Assembly (NCBI GenBank): GCA_903871605.1
Contig: CAIQHF010000019.1
Location: forward strand, 62,001-126,000
Length of the DNA stretch: 64,000 nt
Direction of reading: 5' to 3'
Source of the DNA: an uncultured Sphingomonadaceae bacterium
Lineage (GTDB): Bacteria > Pseudomonadota > Alphaproteobacteria > Sphingomonadales > Sphingomonadaceae
Numbering within the stretch: the first letter of the stretch is position 1; every line of letters begins with the position of its first letter. Below the pieces are notes generated by a model that did no database searches, was not told where the DNA came from, and saw nothing but the letters and a program-made list of their open reading frames with translations. Positions 9,146-16,618 of the stretch are shown piece after piece. A program made the translations under genes and the position numbers.

Positions 9146-10207
9146 ATGGCGCAGGATGACAGCGATCCGTCCCCCAATCCGCTTGGCCTCGACGGCTTTG
9201 CCTTCTGCGAATTCACCTCCCCCGACCCGGCCGCGGTGGCGGCGCAGTTCGAGCAGCTCGGATTCGTCGCCGCGGCGCGCGTGGCGGACCGTGGGCTCAC
9301 GCTGTATCGCCAGGGGCGAATCGCGCTGATCCTCAACGCGGGCGCCGGACAGGCCGCCGACTTCCGCGCCGAGCACGGCCCGTCGGCCAACGGCATGGCG
9401 TTCCGCGTCGCCGATGCATCCGCCGCACACGCCGCGGCGATCGCGCGCGGTGCCACCGATGCCGCCACCGCCGACAGCGCGCTGCCCGGTGCGAGGGCGA
9501 TCACGGGGATCGGCGGCTCGCTGCTCTATCTGGTCGATGCCGATCCGTTCGCCGACTGGGAGGCCGTGCCCGGCTGGGAGCAGGCGGCGGCCGAGAACAA
9601 TGTCGGGCTCGATCTGCTCGACCACCTGACCCACAACGTCAAGCGCGGGCAGATGCGCGTCTGGTCGGCATTCTATGCGAAGCTGTTCGGCTTCGAGGAG
9701 CAGAAATATTTCGATATCAAGGGCAAGGCGACCGGGCTGTTCAGCCAGGCGATGATCGCCCCCGACAAGGCGATCCGCATCCCCTTGAACGAGAGCCAGG
9801 ACGATCACAGCCAGATCGAGGAATTCCTGCGCGACTATAATGGCGAGGGCATCCAGCATCTCGCGCTCACCACCGACGATATTTTCGCGACCGTCGAGAA
9901 GCTGCGCGCGCGCGGCGTCCGGCTGCAGGACACGATCGAGACCTATTACGAGCTGGTCGACAAGCGCGTGCCCGGGCATGGCGAGGATCTCGAGCGGCTG
10001 AAGCGCAACCGCATCCTGATCGACGGCGATATCGAGCAGGAGGGCATATTGCTGCAGATCTTCACCGAAAACATGCTGGGCCCGATCTTCTTCGAGATCA
10101 TCCAGCGCAAGGGCAATCAGGGCTTCGGCAACGGCAATTTCCAGGCGCTGTACGAATCGATCGAGCTCGACCAGATCCGCCGCGGCGTGATCACGGTGGA
10201 CGCCTAG
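9146..10207 (+). CDS. hpd: 4-hydroxyphenylpyruvate dioxygenase
   Basis: Non-haem Fe(II) enzyme turning 4-hydroxyphenylpyruvate into homogentisate in tyrosine catabolism. 353 aa, normal length. The start at 9146 has a strong GAAGGAG site 7 nt upstream; the track's start at 9119 lies inside the promoter palindrome and is rejected. The metal triad is visible: H160 (DHLTHNV), H238 (QHLAL) and E317 (FFEIIQRKG); the C-terminal GNGNFQALYESIE is diagnostic. The next enzyme of the pathway, hmgA, follows 102 nt downstream after a palindromic repeat. Expression is likely controlled at the promoter/palindrome directly upstream. Confidence 0.97.
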   Translation: MAQDDSDPSPNPLGLDGFAFCEFTSPDPAAVAAQFEQLGFVAAARVADRGLTLYRQGRIALILNAGAGQAADFRAEHGPSANGMAFRVADASAAHAAAIARGATDAATADSALPGARAITGIGGSLLYLVDADPFADWEAVPGWEQAAAENNVGLDLLDHLTHNVKRGQMRVWSAFYAKLFGFEEQKYFDIKGKATGLFSQAMIAPDKAIRIPLNESQDDHSQIEEFLRDYNGEGIQHLALTTDDIFATVEKLRARGVRLQDTIETYYELVDKRVPGHGEDLERLKRNRILIDGDIEQEGILLQIFTENMLGPIFFEIIQRKGNQGFGNGNFQALYESIELDQIRRGVITVDA

Positions 10208-10215
10208 CGTCTGCT

Positions 10216-10296
10216 GTCGCCCCGGGCTTGATCCGGGGTCTCGCTTCTTCATTCTGGGGCAAGCGCAGCGGGACCCGCCACGGGGGCCGGGGTGAC
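10216..10296. repeat. Imperfect palindromic intergenic repeat (GCCCCGGGCTTGATCCGGGG type)
   Basis: Arms beginning GTCGCCCCGGGC and ending GCCGGGGTGAC are complementary with G-T wobble, enclosing TCTCGCT...AGCGGGAC. This gives a long foldback filling nearly all of the hpd-hmgA gap. It resembles dispersed palindromic elements common in sphingomonad genomes. It might attenuate read-through into hmgA. Confidence 0.55.
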
Positions 10297-10309
10297 GACA
10301 GGAGACGAC

Positions 10310-11599
10310 ATGGCCGACTACCTCACCGGTTTCGCCAACCATTTCGCGACCGAAGCCGTCGCCGGTGCACTCCCGGTCGGGCGCAACTCGCCGCAGCATG
10401 TCCCCTTCGGCCTCTATGCCGAGCAACTCTCCGGCACCGCATTCACCGCACCGCGCGCGGAGAACCGGCGCTCGTGGCTCTACCGCCTGCGACCCACTGC
10501 GGGCCACGCCGCCTTCGAACGCTATGCGCCCGATACGCTGATCCGCTCGGCACCGTTCGACGACGTCCCGCCCTCGCCCAACCGTCTGCGGTGGGATCCG
10601 CTGCCGCTACCGGAGACCGCGGTCGATTTTGTCGACGGGCTCACCACCTATGGCGGCAATGGCGACGTCGCGACCGGGACCGGCTGCGCGATCCATATCT
10701 ACGCCGCGACGCGATCGATGCGGCACCGCGTCTTCTTCTCGGCCGATGGCGAGTTGCTGATCGTCCCGCAGCTGGGGCGGCTGCGCCTGGTCACCGAATT
10801 TGGCGCGATCGACGTCGCCCCGCTGCAGATCGCGCTGATCCCGCGCGGCGTGCGCTTCTGTGTCGAGCTGGTCGACGGCACCGCGCGCGGCTATGTCTGC
10901 GAGAATTACGGCGCGCTTCTCGGCCTGCCCGATCTCGGCCCGATCGGCGCCAACGGCCTGGCCAATCCGCGCGACTTCGAGACGCCGGTCGCCGCCTATG
11001 AAGACATCGACGAGCCCACCGAAGTCATCCAGAAATTCCAGGGCAGCCTGTGGCGCGTGCTGCTCGATCATTCGCCGCTCGATGTCGTCGCCTGGCACGG
11101 CAATCTCGCGCCGTGCCGCTACGATCTCGGCCGCTTCAACACGATCAACACGGTCAGCTTCGATCACCCCGATCCATCGATCTTCACCGTGCTGACATCG
11201 CCATCGGACACGCCGGGCACCGCCAATATCGACTTCGTCATCTTCCCGCCGCGCTGGATGGTCGCCGAAGGCACCTTCCGCCCGCCCTGGTTCCACCGCA
11301 ACGTGATGAGCGAATATATGGGCCTGATCGAGGGCGCCTATGATGCCAAGGACGGCGGCTTTTCGCCCGGCGGGGCCTCGCTGCACAACCAGATGAACGG
11401 CCACGGCCCCGATCGTGCCAGCTACGACAAGGCGGTCTCCGCCGCGCTGGCGCCCCACAGGATCGAGAACACGATGGCGTTCATGTTCGAGACCCGCCAC
11501 GTCATCCGTCCGACACGCTGGGCGATGCAGACCCCGCTGTGTCAGCCCGATTACGACGACGCCTGGTCGGGTTTCGCCAAGGCGACGCTTCCACGGTGA
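10310..11599 (+). CDS. hmgA: Homogentisate 1,2-dioxygenase
   Basis: Opens the homogentisate ring to maleylacetoacetate, the step after Hpd. 429 aa, full length. The start [12 protein letters not shown] (10310) has AGGAGA about 5 nt upstream; the ORF track adds six codons. Family landmarks are the N-terminal [10 protein letters not shown], the metal-site region [14 protein letters not shown] with histidine and glutamate ligands, and MNGHGPD with the last histidine. The stop overlaps the GTG start of the Rieske protein, indicating translational coupling. The following steps (isomerase, fumarylacetoacetase) are not in the window, so the pathway is completed elsewhere. Confidence 0.97.
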   Translation: MADYLTGFANHFATEAVAGALPVGRNSPQHVPFGLYAEQLSGTAFTAPRAENRRSWLYRLRPTAGHAAFERYAPDTLIRSAPFDDVPPSPNRLRWDPLPLPETAVDFVDGLTTYGGNGDVATGTGCAIHIYAATRSMRHRVFFSADGELLIVPQLGRLRLVTEFGAIDVAPLQIALIPRGVRFCVELVDGTARGYVCENYGALLGLPDLGPIGANGLANPRDFETPVAAYEDIDEPTEVIQKFQGSLWRVLLDHSPLDVVAWHGNLAPCRYDLGRFNTINTVSFDHPDPSIFTVLTSPSDTPGTANIDFVIFPPRWMVAEGTFRPPWFHRNVMSEYMGLIEGAYDAKDGGFSPGGASLHNQMNGHGPDRASYDKAVSAALAPHRIENTMAFMFETRHVIRPTRWAMQTPLCQPDYDDAWSGFAKATLPR

Positions 11600-11952
11600 G
11601 CGAGCGGCTGAGCGCCACCCCGGCAGGCGTGACGCTCTGCCCGCTCGATGCGATTGCGGACGGCGCGGCGCGCAACTTCGTGCTCGAGATGCGCGCGGGG
11701 CGCTTCCATGGGTTCGTCGTGCGCGCCGGAACGAGCGTCCACGGCTATGTCGATCGCTGCCCGCACGCCGGCCTGCCGCTCGCGCGGACGCTCGACGACT
11801 ATCTGACCCCCGATGCCAGCCTGATCGCCTGCGGCTGGCACGGCGCGTTGTTCGAGGTCGCGAGCGGCGCCTGTGTCGGCGGCCCGTGCGTCGGCCGATC
11901 TTTGACCCCTTGGCCGGTCACGGTGCAGGACGGCCGGATCGTCACCGCCTGA
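11596..11952 (+). CDS. Small Rieske [2Fe-2S] protein
   Basis: A 118-aa single-domain Rieske protein. Both cluster motifs are present: C55-P-H57 and C79-G-W-H82, with normal spacing. The true start is the GTG at 11596 (VSERLSATP), forming a GTGA overlap with the hmgA stop; the ORF track starts 19 codons earlier inside hmgA. No signal peptide or membrane helix, so a cytoplasmic electron carrier or subunit is likely. It could serve the FAD enzyme encoded next, or be an orphan Rieske protein as often found beside hmgA-type genes. No terminal oxygenase subunit is nearby, so its partner is unknown. Confidence 0.88.
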   Translation: MSERLSATPAGVTLCPLDAIADGAARNFVLEMRAGRFHGFVVRAGTSVHGYVDRCPHAGLPLARTLDDYLTPDASLIACGWHGALFEVASGACVGGPCVGRSLTPWPVTVQDGRIVTA

Positions 11953-11979
11953 GCGGTCGAATCGCGGCGGGAGGCCAAA

Positions 11980-13209
11980 CTGGACAGCGGATACGATATT
12001 GCGATCGTCGGCGCGGGCGCGGCGGGAATCGGCGCGGCGCGACGGATCGCGCGCAGCGGCCGCAGCGTGGTGGTCCTCGAAGCCGCCACGCATGTCGGCG
12101 GGCGGGCGCATACCGTGGGCTTTGCGGGGATGGCGCTCGATCTCGGCTGCGGCTGGCTCCATTCGGGTGAGCGCAACCCCTGGACCGCGATCGCCGAGGC
12201 GGCGGGCTTCACCGTCGACCGATCCGAATCCGCCTGGCGCGAACAATATCGCGACCTGGGCTTTTCCAAGCCCGATCAGGCGGCCGCCTCCGACGCCTGG
12301 GAAGCCTTTCAGCAGCGTCTCCGGCACGATCCGCCGGCGAGCGACCGCGCCGCGGATGCGCTCCACCCCGGCGCACCGTGGAACGCCTATGCCGAGGCGC
12401 TGAGCGGCTACATCAACGGCGCCGGGCTCGATCGCCTCTCGGTCGCCGACTATCTCGCTTATGACGATGCCGCCAGCGAGACCAACTGGCGCGTCCGCGA
12501 GGGCTATGGTGCGCTGGTCGCGGCCAGTCTGCCCCCCGTTCCGCTCCATCTCGCAACCCCCGTCACCGCGATCGACCATCGCGGACGCGCGATCCGGCTC
12601 GAGACACGTGCCGGGGTGATCGAGGCTCGCGCCGCGATCGTCACCGTCTCGACCGCGATGCTTTCCGGCGGCGCGATCGTCTTCCGGCGCGCGATCGACG
12701 ACCATCTCCACGCCGCCTCGCGTCTGCCGCTGGGGCTCGCCGACAAGCTTTTCCTCGCGCTCGGCGACGGTCACGGGCTCGAGCCCGAGACGCATCTGAT
12801 CGGCAATCCGCGCGATGCCGCGACGGGCAGCTATTATCTCATGCCCTTCGGCCGGCCGGTGATCGAGGGCTTCTACGGCGGCGGCGGCGCCGCGATGCTC
12901 GAACGCGAGGGGCAGGCCGGCGCCTTCGCCTTCGCGATCGACGAACTGGCGGCGCTGTTCGGCAACGGCATCCGCGCCAGGCTCCGCCCGATCGCGGGAT
13001 CGGCGTGGTGCCGCACGGACCATGTCGGCGGCTCCTACAGCCATGCGCTGCCCGGCCACGCCGCCTGTCGCGCGACGCTCGCCGCGCCGATCGAAGACCG
13101 GCTGTTCTTCGCCGGAGAGGCGACGCATAGCACCGACTTCTCGACCGCCCACGGCGCTTACCAAAGCGGCGTCCGCGCGGCCGAGCAGGCGCTGGAGGCT
13201 CTCGCATGA
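11980..13209 (+). CDS. FAD-dependent amine oxidase family protein (apparent CTG start)
   Basis: Flavoprotein of about 409 aa in the monoamine/polyamine oxidase family. The N-terminal dinucleotide-binding fold is GYDIAIVGAGAAGIGAARR, then EAATHVGGRAHT, and near the C-terminus the FAD signature FFAGEATHSTDF. The ORF track begins at an internal GTG (12067) that would delete the FAD-binding glycines. Between the in-frame stop at 11950 and that point there is no ATG, GTG or TTG; a CTG at 11980 sits 5 nt after GGGAGG and gives a complete fold, so I take it as the start. It follows the Rieske gene by 27 nt and overlaps the GH47 gene by ATGA. The substrate is unknown; a role in amine or aromatic metabolism is inference. 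Confidence 0.85.
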   Translation: MDSGYDIAIVGAGAAGIGAARRIARSGRSVVVLEAATHVGGRAHTVGFAGMALDLGCGWLHSGERNPWTAIAEAAGFTVDRSESAWREQYRDLGFSKPDQAAASDAWEAFQQRLRHDPPASDRAADALHPGAPWNAYAEALSGYINGAGLDRLSVADYLAYDDAASETNWRVREGYGALVAASLPPVPLHLATPVTAIDHRGRAIRLETRAGVIEARAAIVTVSTAMLSGGAIVFRRAIDDHLHAASRLPLGLADKLFLALGDGHGLEPETHLIGNPRDAATGSYYLMPFGRPVIEGFYGGGGAAMLEREGQAGAFAFAIDELAALFGNGIRARLRPIAGSAWCRTDHVGGSYSHALPGHAACRATLAAPIEDRLFFAGEATHSTDFSTAHGAYQSGVRAAEQALEALA

Positions 13210-14609
13210 CATCGATCCGTTTCGGCCGTCGCACGTTGCTCGGCGCCACGCTCGCGCTGGCCGCGGCGCCGGCCTTCGCGCGAGACGCGGACGACACCGA
13301 CTGGCACGCGCTCGGCGACGATGTCCGCGCGGAGATGCGCTGGGCATGGGGCCAGTATCGCGACCGCGCCTTCGGGCTCGACCAGATCAGGCCGATCAGC
13401 GGCGGCGCCGAATGTTTTCCGCTCAAGGCCCATCATCTCGGCCTCACGCTGATCGAGGCGATGGACACATTGTGGGTGATGGGGCTCGACGCCGAATTCG
13501 CCGACGCGCTCGCCTGGACGAAGACGCATCTCGATTTCGCGATCGACGGCGAGGTCTCGGTGTTCGAGACATCGATCCGCATCGTCGGCGGGCTGCTTTC
13601 GGCGCATCATGCCTGCGGCGATCCGCTGCTGCTGGCCAAGGCGCGCGACATGGCGGACAGGCTGCTGCCTGCCTTCGCGACGCCGACCGGCATGCCGTAT
13701 CGCTTCGTCAATCTGAAGACCGGCGCGGTGCGCGATGCCGCGACCAACCCCGCCGAGGTCGGCACATTCCTGCCCGAATGGGGCACGCTCAGCCGGCTGA
13801 CCGGCGATCCGCGCTACCACGACACCACCAAACGCGCGGCGGTCGCGCTGTTCGACCGGCGCTCGACGCTCGACCTGCTCGCCGACACGATCGACGCCAC
13901 GACCGGCCGGTGGCTCGGTCGCCGCGCCAGCGTGGGTTCGGGCGCCGACAGCTATTACGAATATCTCTGGGACGCATGGCAATTGCTCGGCGATGCCGAT
14001 TGCAAGCGGATGTACGATGTCTGCACCGCCGCGATCCTGCGCCATCAGCAGGACGAGCGTTACGGAGAGCTGTGGATCGCCGATGTCGATTTCGAGACCG
14101 GCGCCCGCGTCTCGACCGAGCAGGACGAGCTTGCGGCCTTCTATGGCGGGCTGCTCGCGCAGGGCGGCGCACGCGAGGCCGGCGCCGCCTATACGCGATC
14201 CTGGGCGGGCGTGCAGCATCGCTTCGGCATTCTCCCCGAGAGCTTCGACTATGCCGCGGCGAGGCCGACCAGCGTCACCAATGCGTTGCGCCCCGAACTC
14301 GCCGACGCGGCGTTCAACCTCTGGCTGCTCGATCGCGCACCCGAATGGCGGAGGATCGGACGCGATCATTTCCACGCGATGAAGCGCTGGAACCGCGCCC
14401 GCTACGGTTATGCCGACATCGCCGACGTCACGGCGCGACCGATGCTGCAGGCGGATCACTGCCCGGCCTATTGGTGGTCCGAGCAGATGAAATATTATTA
14501 TCTGCTGTTTTCGGACACGCCGCGTTTCGACTATGCCGACAATTATCTGTCGACCGAAGGCAATGTGCTGCGCGGCTTGCGACGCCCCCTCGCGCCGGCG
14601 ATTGGCTAG
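13206..14609 (+). CDS. GH47 alpha-mannosidase, Tat-exported
   Basis: Glycoside hydrolase family 47 (alpha-1,2-mannosidase fold), 467 aa. The N-terminus RFGRRTLLGATLALAAAPAFA is a twin-arginine-like signal with an Ala-x-Ala cleavage site, so the enzyme is probably periplasmic. GH47 landmarks in order: EAMDTLWVMGLDAEF, VSVFETSIRIVGGLLSAHH, RLLPAFATPTGMPY, SYYEYLWDAWQLLGD, and the terminal STEGNVLRGL region containing the calcium-site threonine. Family members hydrolyse alpha-1,2-mannose with inversion; GH47 is mainly eukaryotic, with a few bacterial relatives. ATGA overlap with the upstream amine oxidase gene is odd company. Family assignment is strong; the natural substrate is unknown. Confidence 0.88.
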   Translation: MTSIRFGRRTLLGATLALAAAPAFARDADDTDWHALGDDVRAEMRWAWGQYRDRAFGLDQIRPISGGAECFPLKAHHLGLTLIEAMDTLWVMGLDAEFADALAWTKTHLDFAIDGEVSVFETSIRIVGGLLSAHHACGDPLLLAKARDMADRLLPAFATPTGMPYRFVNLKTGAVRDAATNPAEVGTFLPEWGTLSRLTGDPRYHDTTKRAAVALFDRRSTLDLLADTIDATTGRWLGRRASVGSGADSYYEYLWDAWQLLGDADCKRMYDVCTAAILRHQQDERYGELWIADVDFETGARVSTEQDELAAFYGGLLAQGGAREAGAAYTRSWAGVQHRFGILPESFDYAAARPTSVTNALRPELADAAFNLWLLDRAPEWRRIGRDHFHAMKRWNRARYGYADIADVTARPMLQADHCPAYWWSEQMKYYYLLFSDTPRFDYADNYLSTEGNVLRGLRRPLAPAIG

Positions 14610-14726
14610 GCGCTCCGCGCAATTCTCTGCTAGGGATGATGCCGCCCGCCGGAGTATCCCGCCATCGCCCATGTCCCGATCGGCATTCACCGCGCGCACG
14701 CCACGCTGCGTGACGCGGCCTGGTTC

Positions 14727-15296
14727 ATGGGTTCGACCGAGCAGCGGCGGGCGGCGCAATCGGCCGCGCCGAGCAAGGTGCTGGGCAATGCTTTGCGCGA
14801 GCTCGACCGCTTCCTTAGCGTGCTGATCGACGAGGTCGCCGCCGCAACCGGCATCGACGACGCAGCACTCGCAAGGCTGCGCACGCGCCGCAACACCGCC
14901 AACAAGCTGCGCTGGCTGCTCGGCAAGCTCGGCCAGGCCAGCCCCGATCATCTGCGGCTGCGCGCGCTCGGCCGCGCGCGCGATTGCTTCTTCCACTGCG
15001 GCGGCTGGGTGCGCCGTGCCGACCACCGAGCAGGCGCGTCGATGACGACGGGCTGGTGGGCGCGGTCGCCGACCGGAGCGCCGGCACTGCAAACCTTCCC
15101 GATCGGCGGACGACTGCGGATCGACAGCATCGATATCGACGATATCTGTCGCTTTTACGATCGGATCGCGGGCGATCTCGTCGCATCGTCGCGGGCTTTT
15201 CGCGCCCGCCGCCATGTGTCGCCGCGCAACTCGGTTGCATTTTCGCGCAATAAGGCCCATAACAGCGTGGCTATCGTCGCCTGCGACGGATTGTGA
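14727..15296 (+). CDS. Hypothetical protein
   Basis: 189-aa protein of unknown function. The first half is predicted helical (NALRELDRFLSVLIDEVAAATG; LRTRRNTANKLRWLLGKLG); the second half contains RDCFFHCGGWVRRAD. No signal peptide, membrane helix or recognised motif. The only canonical start after the upstream stop (14637) is the ATG at 14727, without a clear ribosome site. A much larger opposite-strand ORF (13158-15422) also spans this region but covers the certain GH47 gene and looks like a shadow. This frame looks protein-like; I consider it probably real. Confidence 0.55.
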   Translation: MGSTEQRRAAQSAAPSKVLGNALRELDRFLSVLIDEVAAATGIDDAALARLRTRRNTANKLRWLLGKLGQASPDHLRLRALGRARDCFFHCGGWVRRADHRAGASMTTGWWARSPTGAPALQTFPIGGRLRIDSIDIDDICRFYDRIAGDLVASSRAFRARRHVSPRNSVAFSRNKAHNSVAIVACDGL

Positions 15297-15336
15297 CGCC
15301 CTCAGCGGTATCGTTTTCCCTTTCTCGCTTCTTGGC

Positions 15337-15358
15337 CCTGCAGGCGAGTGCCTGCGGG
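15337..15358 (+). promoter_or_regulatory. Hairpin in the cold-shock gene leader
   Basis: GCAGGC-GAGT-GCCTGC (15340-15355) plus flanking pairs forms a short stable hairpin 26 nt before the csp start. Cold-shock genes often carry structured leaders that control translation; that role here is inference. Confidence 0.4.
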
Positions 15359-15384
15359 TACTCTGCTCGCGAAAGGGCTTCTCC

Positions 15385-15591
15385 ATGCCGATCGGCACCG
15401 TCAAATTCTTCAATTCCGACAAGGGCTATGGCTTCATCGCGGCCGAAGACGGCTCGGGCGACAGCTTCGTGCACATCACCGCGGTCGAGCGCGCCGGCAT
15501 GGCGACGCTCAACAAGGACCAGCGCGTGTCCTACGAGCTCGAGACCGACCGTCGCGGCAAGATGTCCGCCGTCAATCTCCAGTCGGCCTGA
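15385..15591 (+). CDS. Cold-shock protein (CspA family)
   Basis: 68-aa single cold-shock (OB-fold) domain, a nucleic-acid chaperone. RNP1 KGYGFIAAEDG and RNP2 SFVHITAVE are intact. The start MPIGTVKFFNSDKG at 15385 is the conserved N-terminus; the ORF track's longer version reads through the leader hairpin. A second OB-fold gene, an IF-1 paralogue, begins 6 nt after its stop, so the two are almost certainly co-transcribed. Together they suggest an RNA-structure or translation adaptation module. Which Csp paralogue this is cannot be decided. Confidence 0.95.
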   Translation: MPIGTVKFFNSDKGYGFIAAEDGSGDSFVHITAVERAGMATLNKDQRVSYELETDRRGKMSAVNLQSA

Positions 15592-15597
15592 TCGTTC

Positions 15598-15861
15598 ATG
15601 GCCAAGGAAGAACCGATGACCTTCGAGGGCCGGATCGACGAGATCCTGCCCGACGGTCGCTTCCGGGTCTGCCTCGATAATGATCACAAGATCATCGCCT
15701 ATACGGCGGGGAGGATGCGGCGTGGCCGTATCCGCTCCGTCGTGGGCGATGCCGTCCGCGTCGAGATGACACCCTATGATCTCGACAAGGGCCGGATCGT
15801 CTATCGCGAGCGCACCCCCGGTGCGCCGGGCACGCCCTTCGCCAGGAACAAGCGGCGCTAG
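15598..15861 (+). CDS. infA: Translation initiation factor IF-1 paralogue
   Basis: 87-aa OB-fold protein with clear IF-1 signatures: [39 protein letters not shown] and [18 protein letters not shown]-1 normally has about 72 residues; this one carries a 14-residue basic tail ([15 protein letters not shown]). IF-1 binds the ribosomal A site during initiation and also has RNA-chaperone activity. Because it lies in a cold-shock operon rather than a housekeeping locus, it may be a second, stress-linked copy; the rest of the genome would show this. An internal ATG at 15616 with an AAGGA site is possible, but the MAKEE start matches the family. Confidence 0.9.
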   Translation: MAKEEPMTFEGRIDEILPDGRFRVCLDNDHKIIAYTAGRMRRGRIRSVVGDAVRVEMTPYDLDKGRIVYRERTPGAPGTPFARNKRR

Positions 15862-15910
15862 CGCCACTCCACCACACACACGCGCGGCGTCGCCGCGCTC
15901 AAGGATATCG

Positions 15911-16048
15911 ATGTTCTCTCAATCGCTGACTAAACTCGCTTCTACCCTGTCGTCTTCCCGTTCGCCGCGTACCCCATCGGCCACACCGGCCACCGTCGCC
16001 CTGTCGCGCAGCGACTGGCAGCGGATCGTCGCCGAGATGCTCGACTGA
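15911..16048 (+). CDS. Small hypothetical protein (45 aa)
   Basis: Starts at the ATG at 15911 after AAGGA with 6-nt spacing. Sequence is Ser/Thr/Pro-rich in the middle and ends in an amphipathic segment (LSRSDWQRIVAEMLD). No membrane helix. It sits 49 nt after the IF-1 paralogue, and a strong hairpin follows its stop, so it may be the last gene of the cold-shock operon. Function unknown. Confidence 0.5.
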   Translation: MFSQSLTKLASTLSSSRSPRTPSATPATVALSRSDWQRIVAEMLD

Positions 16049-16057
16049 TCGCGCCTT

Positions 16058-16087
16058 CTCCGCCCGCGCCAAACGCGACGGGCGGAG
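16058..16087 (+). terminator. Strong hairpin, probable terminator
   Basis: CTCCGCCCG (16058-16066) pairs perfectly with CGGGCGGAG (16079-16087), with further CGC/GCG pairing inside. It lies 9 nt after the small ORF stop. There is no long T-run (CGACTTTC follows), so termination is inferred from stem strength and position. Confidence 0.5.
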
Positions 16088-16149
16088 CGACTTTCGGGCG
16101 GTAAGGCCGTTCTCCCATCACCGCCCTCGGGCCTCACGGAGACGCTCCC

Positions 16150-16608
16150 ATGCTCGACCCCTTCACCACCTGGCGCCGCATGCTCGGCGCTGCCGCGAGC
16201 GTCGCCACGACCGGGCACCGCGTCTCCGAGACGCTCACCGCCGCGCAGGAGGTGGTCGCACGGCGCACCACCATGATGCAGTCGCCACTGACCGCGGACT
16301 ATGCCGAACTCGGTCGCATGATCCCCGAGAAGCTTGCCGCCTTTTCGAGCGCCGGCGCTGCCGTCGCGAGCGAATGGTGGGCGATGCAGGCCGAATGCCT
16401 CGCCGAAGCCCAGCATGCCGCTGCGATAGCGATGCGCGGGCGGGCGCCCAGCCTCGACGAATGGACGTCGCTTGCGTCGCGCAACGCGTCGCATGCGCTG
16501 CGGATGATCGAGCGCGGCGCCGCGCTCGGCGCGTCTGCCGTCGCACCGATCCATCGCAGCGCGACCGGCAATGCACGGCGGTTGCGCCGGAAGACCGCGC
16601 CCGTCTGA
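16150..16608 (+). CDS. Phasin-like hypothetical protein
   Basis: 152-aa helical, alanine-rich protein with repeated Met/Ala/Glu helices (LGRMIPEKLAAFSSAGAAVASEWW; LAEAQHAAAIAMRG) and a basic C-terminal tail. No signal peptide or membrane segment. The amphipathic helical composition recalls phasins of polyhydroxyalkanoate granules, but I see no diagnostic motif, so this is only a resemblance. GGAG lies upstream of the ATG. Convergent with the molybdoenzyme gene, whose stop is 10 nt away. Confidence 0.6.
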   Translation: MLDPFTTWRRMLGAAASVATTGHRVSETLTAAQEVVARRTTMMQSPLTADYAELGRMIPEKLAAFSSAGAAVASEWWAMQAECLAEAQHAAAIAMRGRAPSLDEWTSLASRNASHALRMIERGAALGASAVAPIHRSATGNARRLRRKTAPV

Positions 16609-16618
16609 TCGTCCAGGA

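Noticed and set aside
13158-15422. 754-aa minus-strand ORF
   Set aside because: It covers the well-supported GH47 gene and has shadow-type composition (RRDR/GERV-rich) with no recognisable motif.
16150-16608. Firm phasin assignment
   Set aside because: Only the helical, Ala-rich composition supports it; no phasin motif and no polyhydroxyalkanoate genes nearby.
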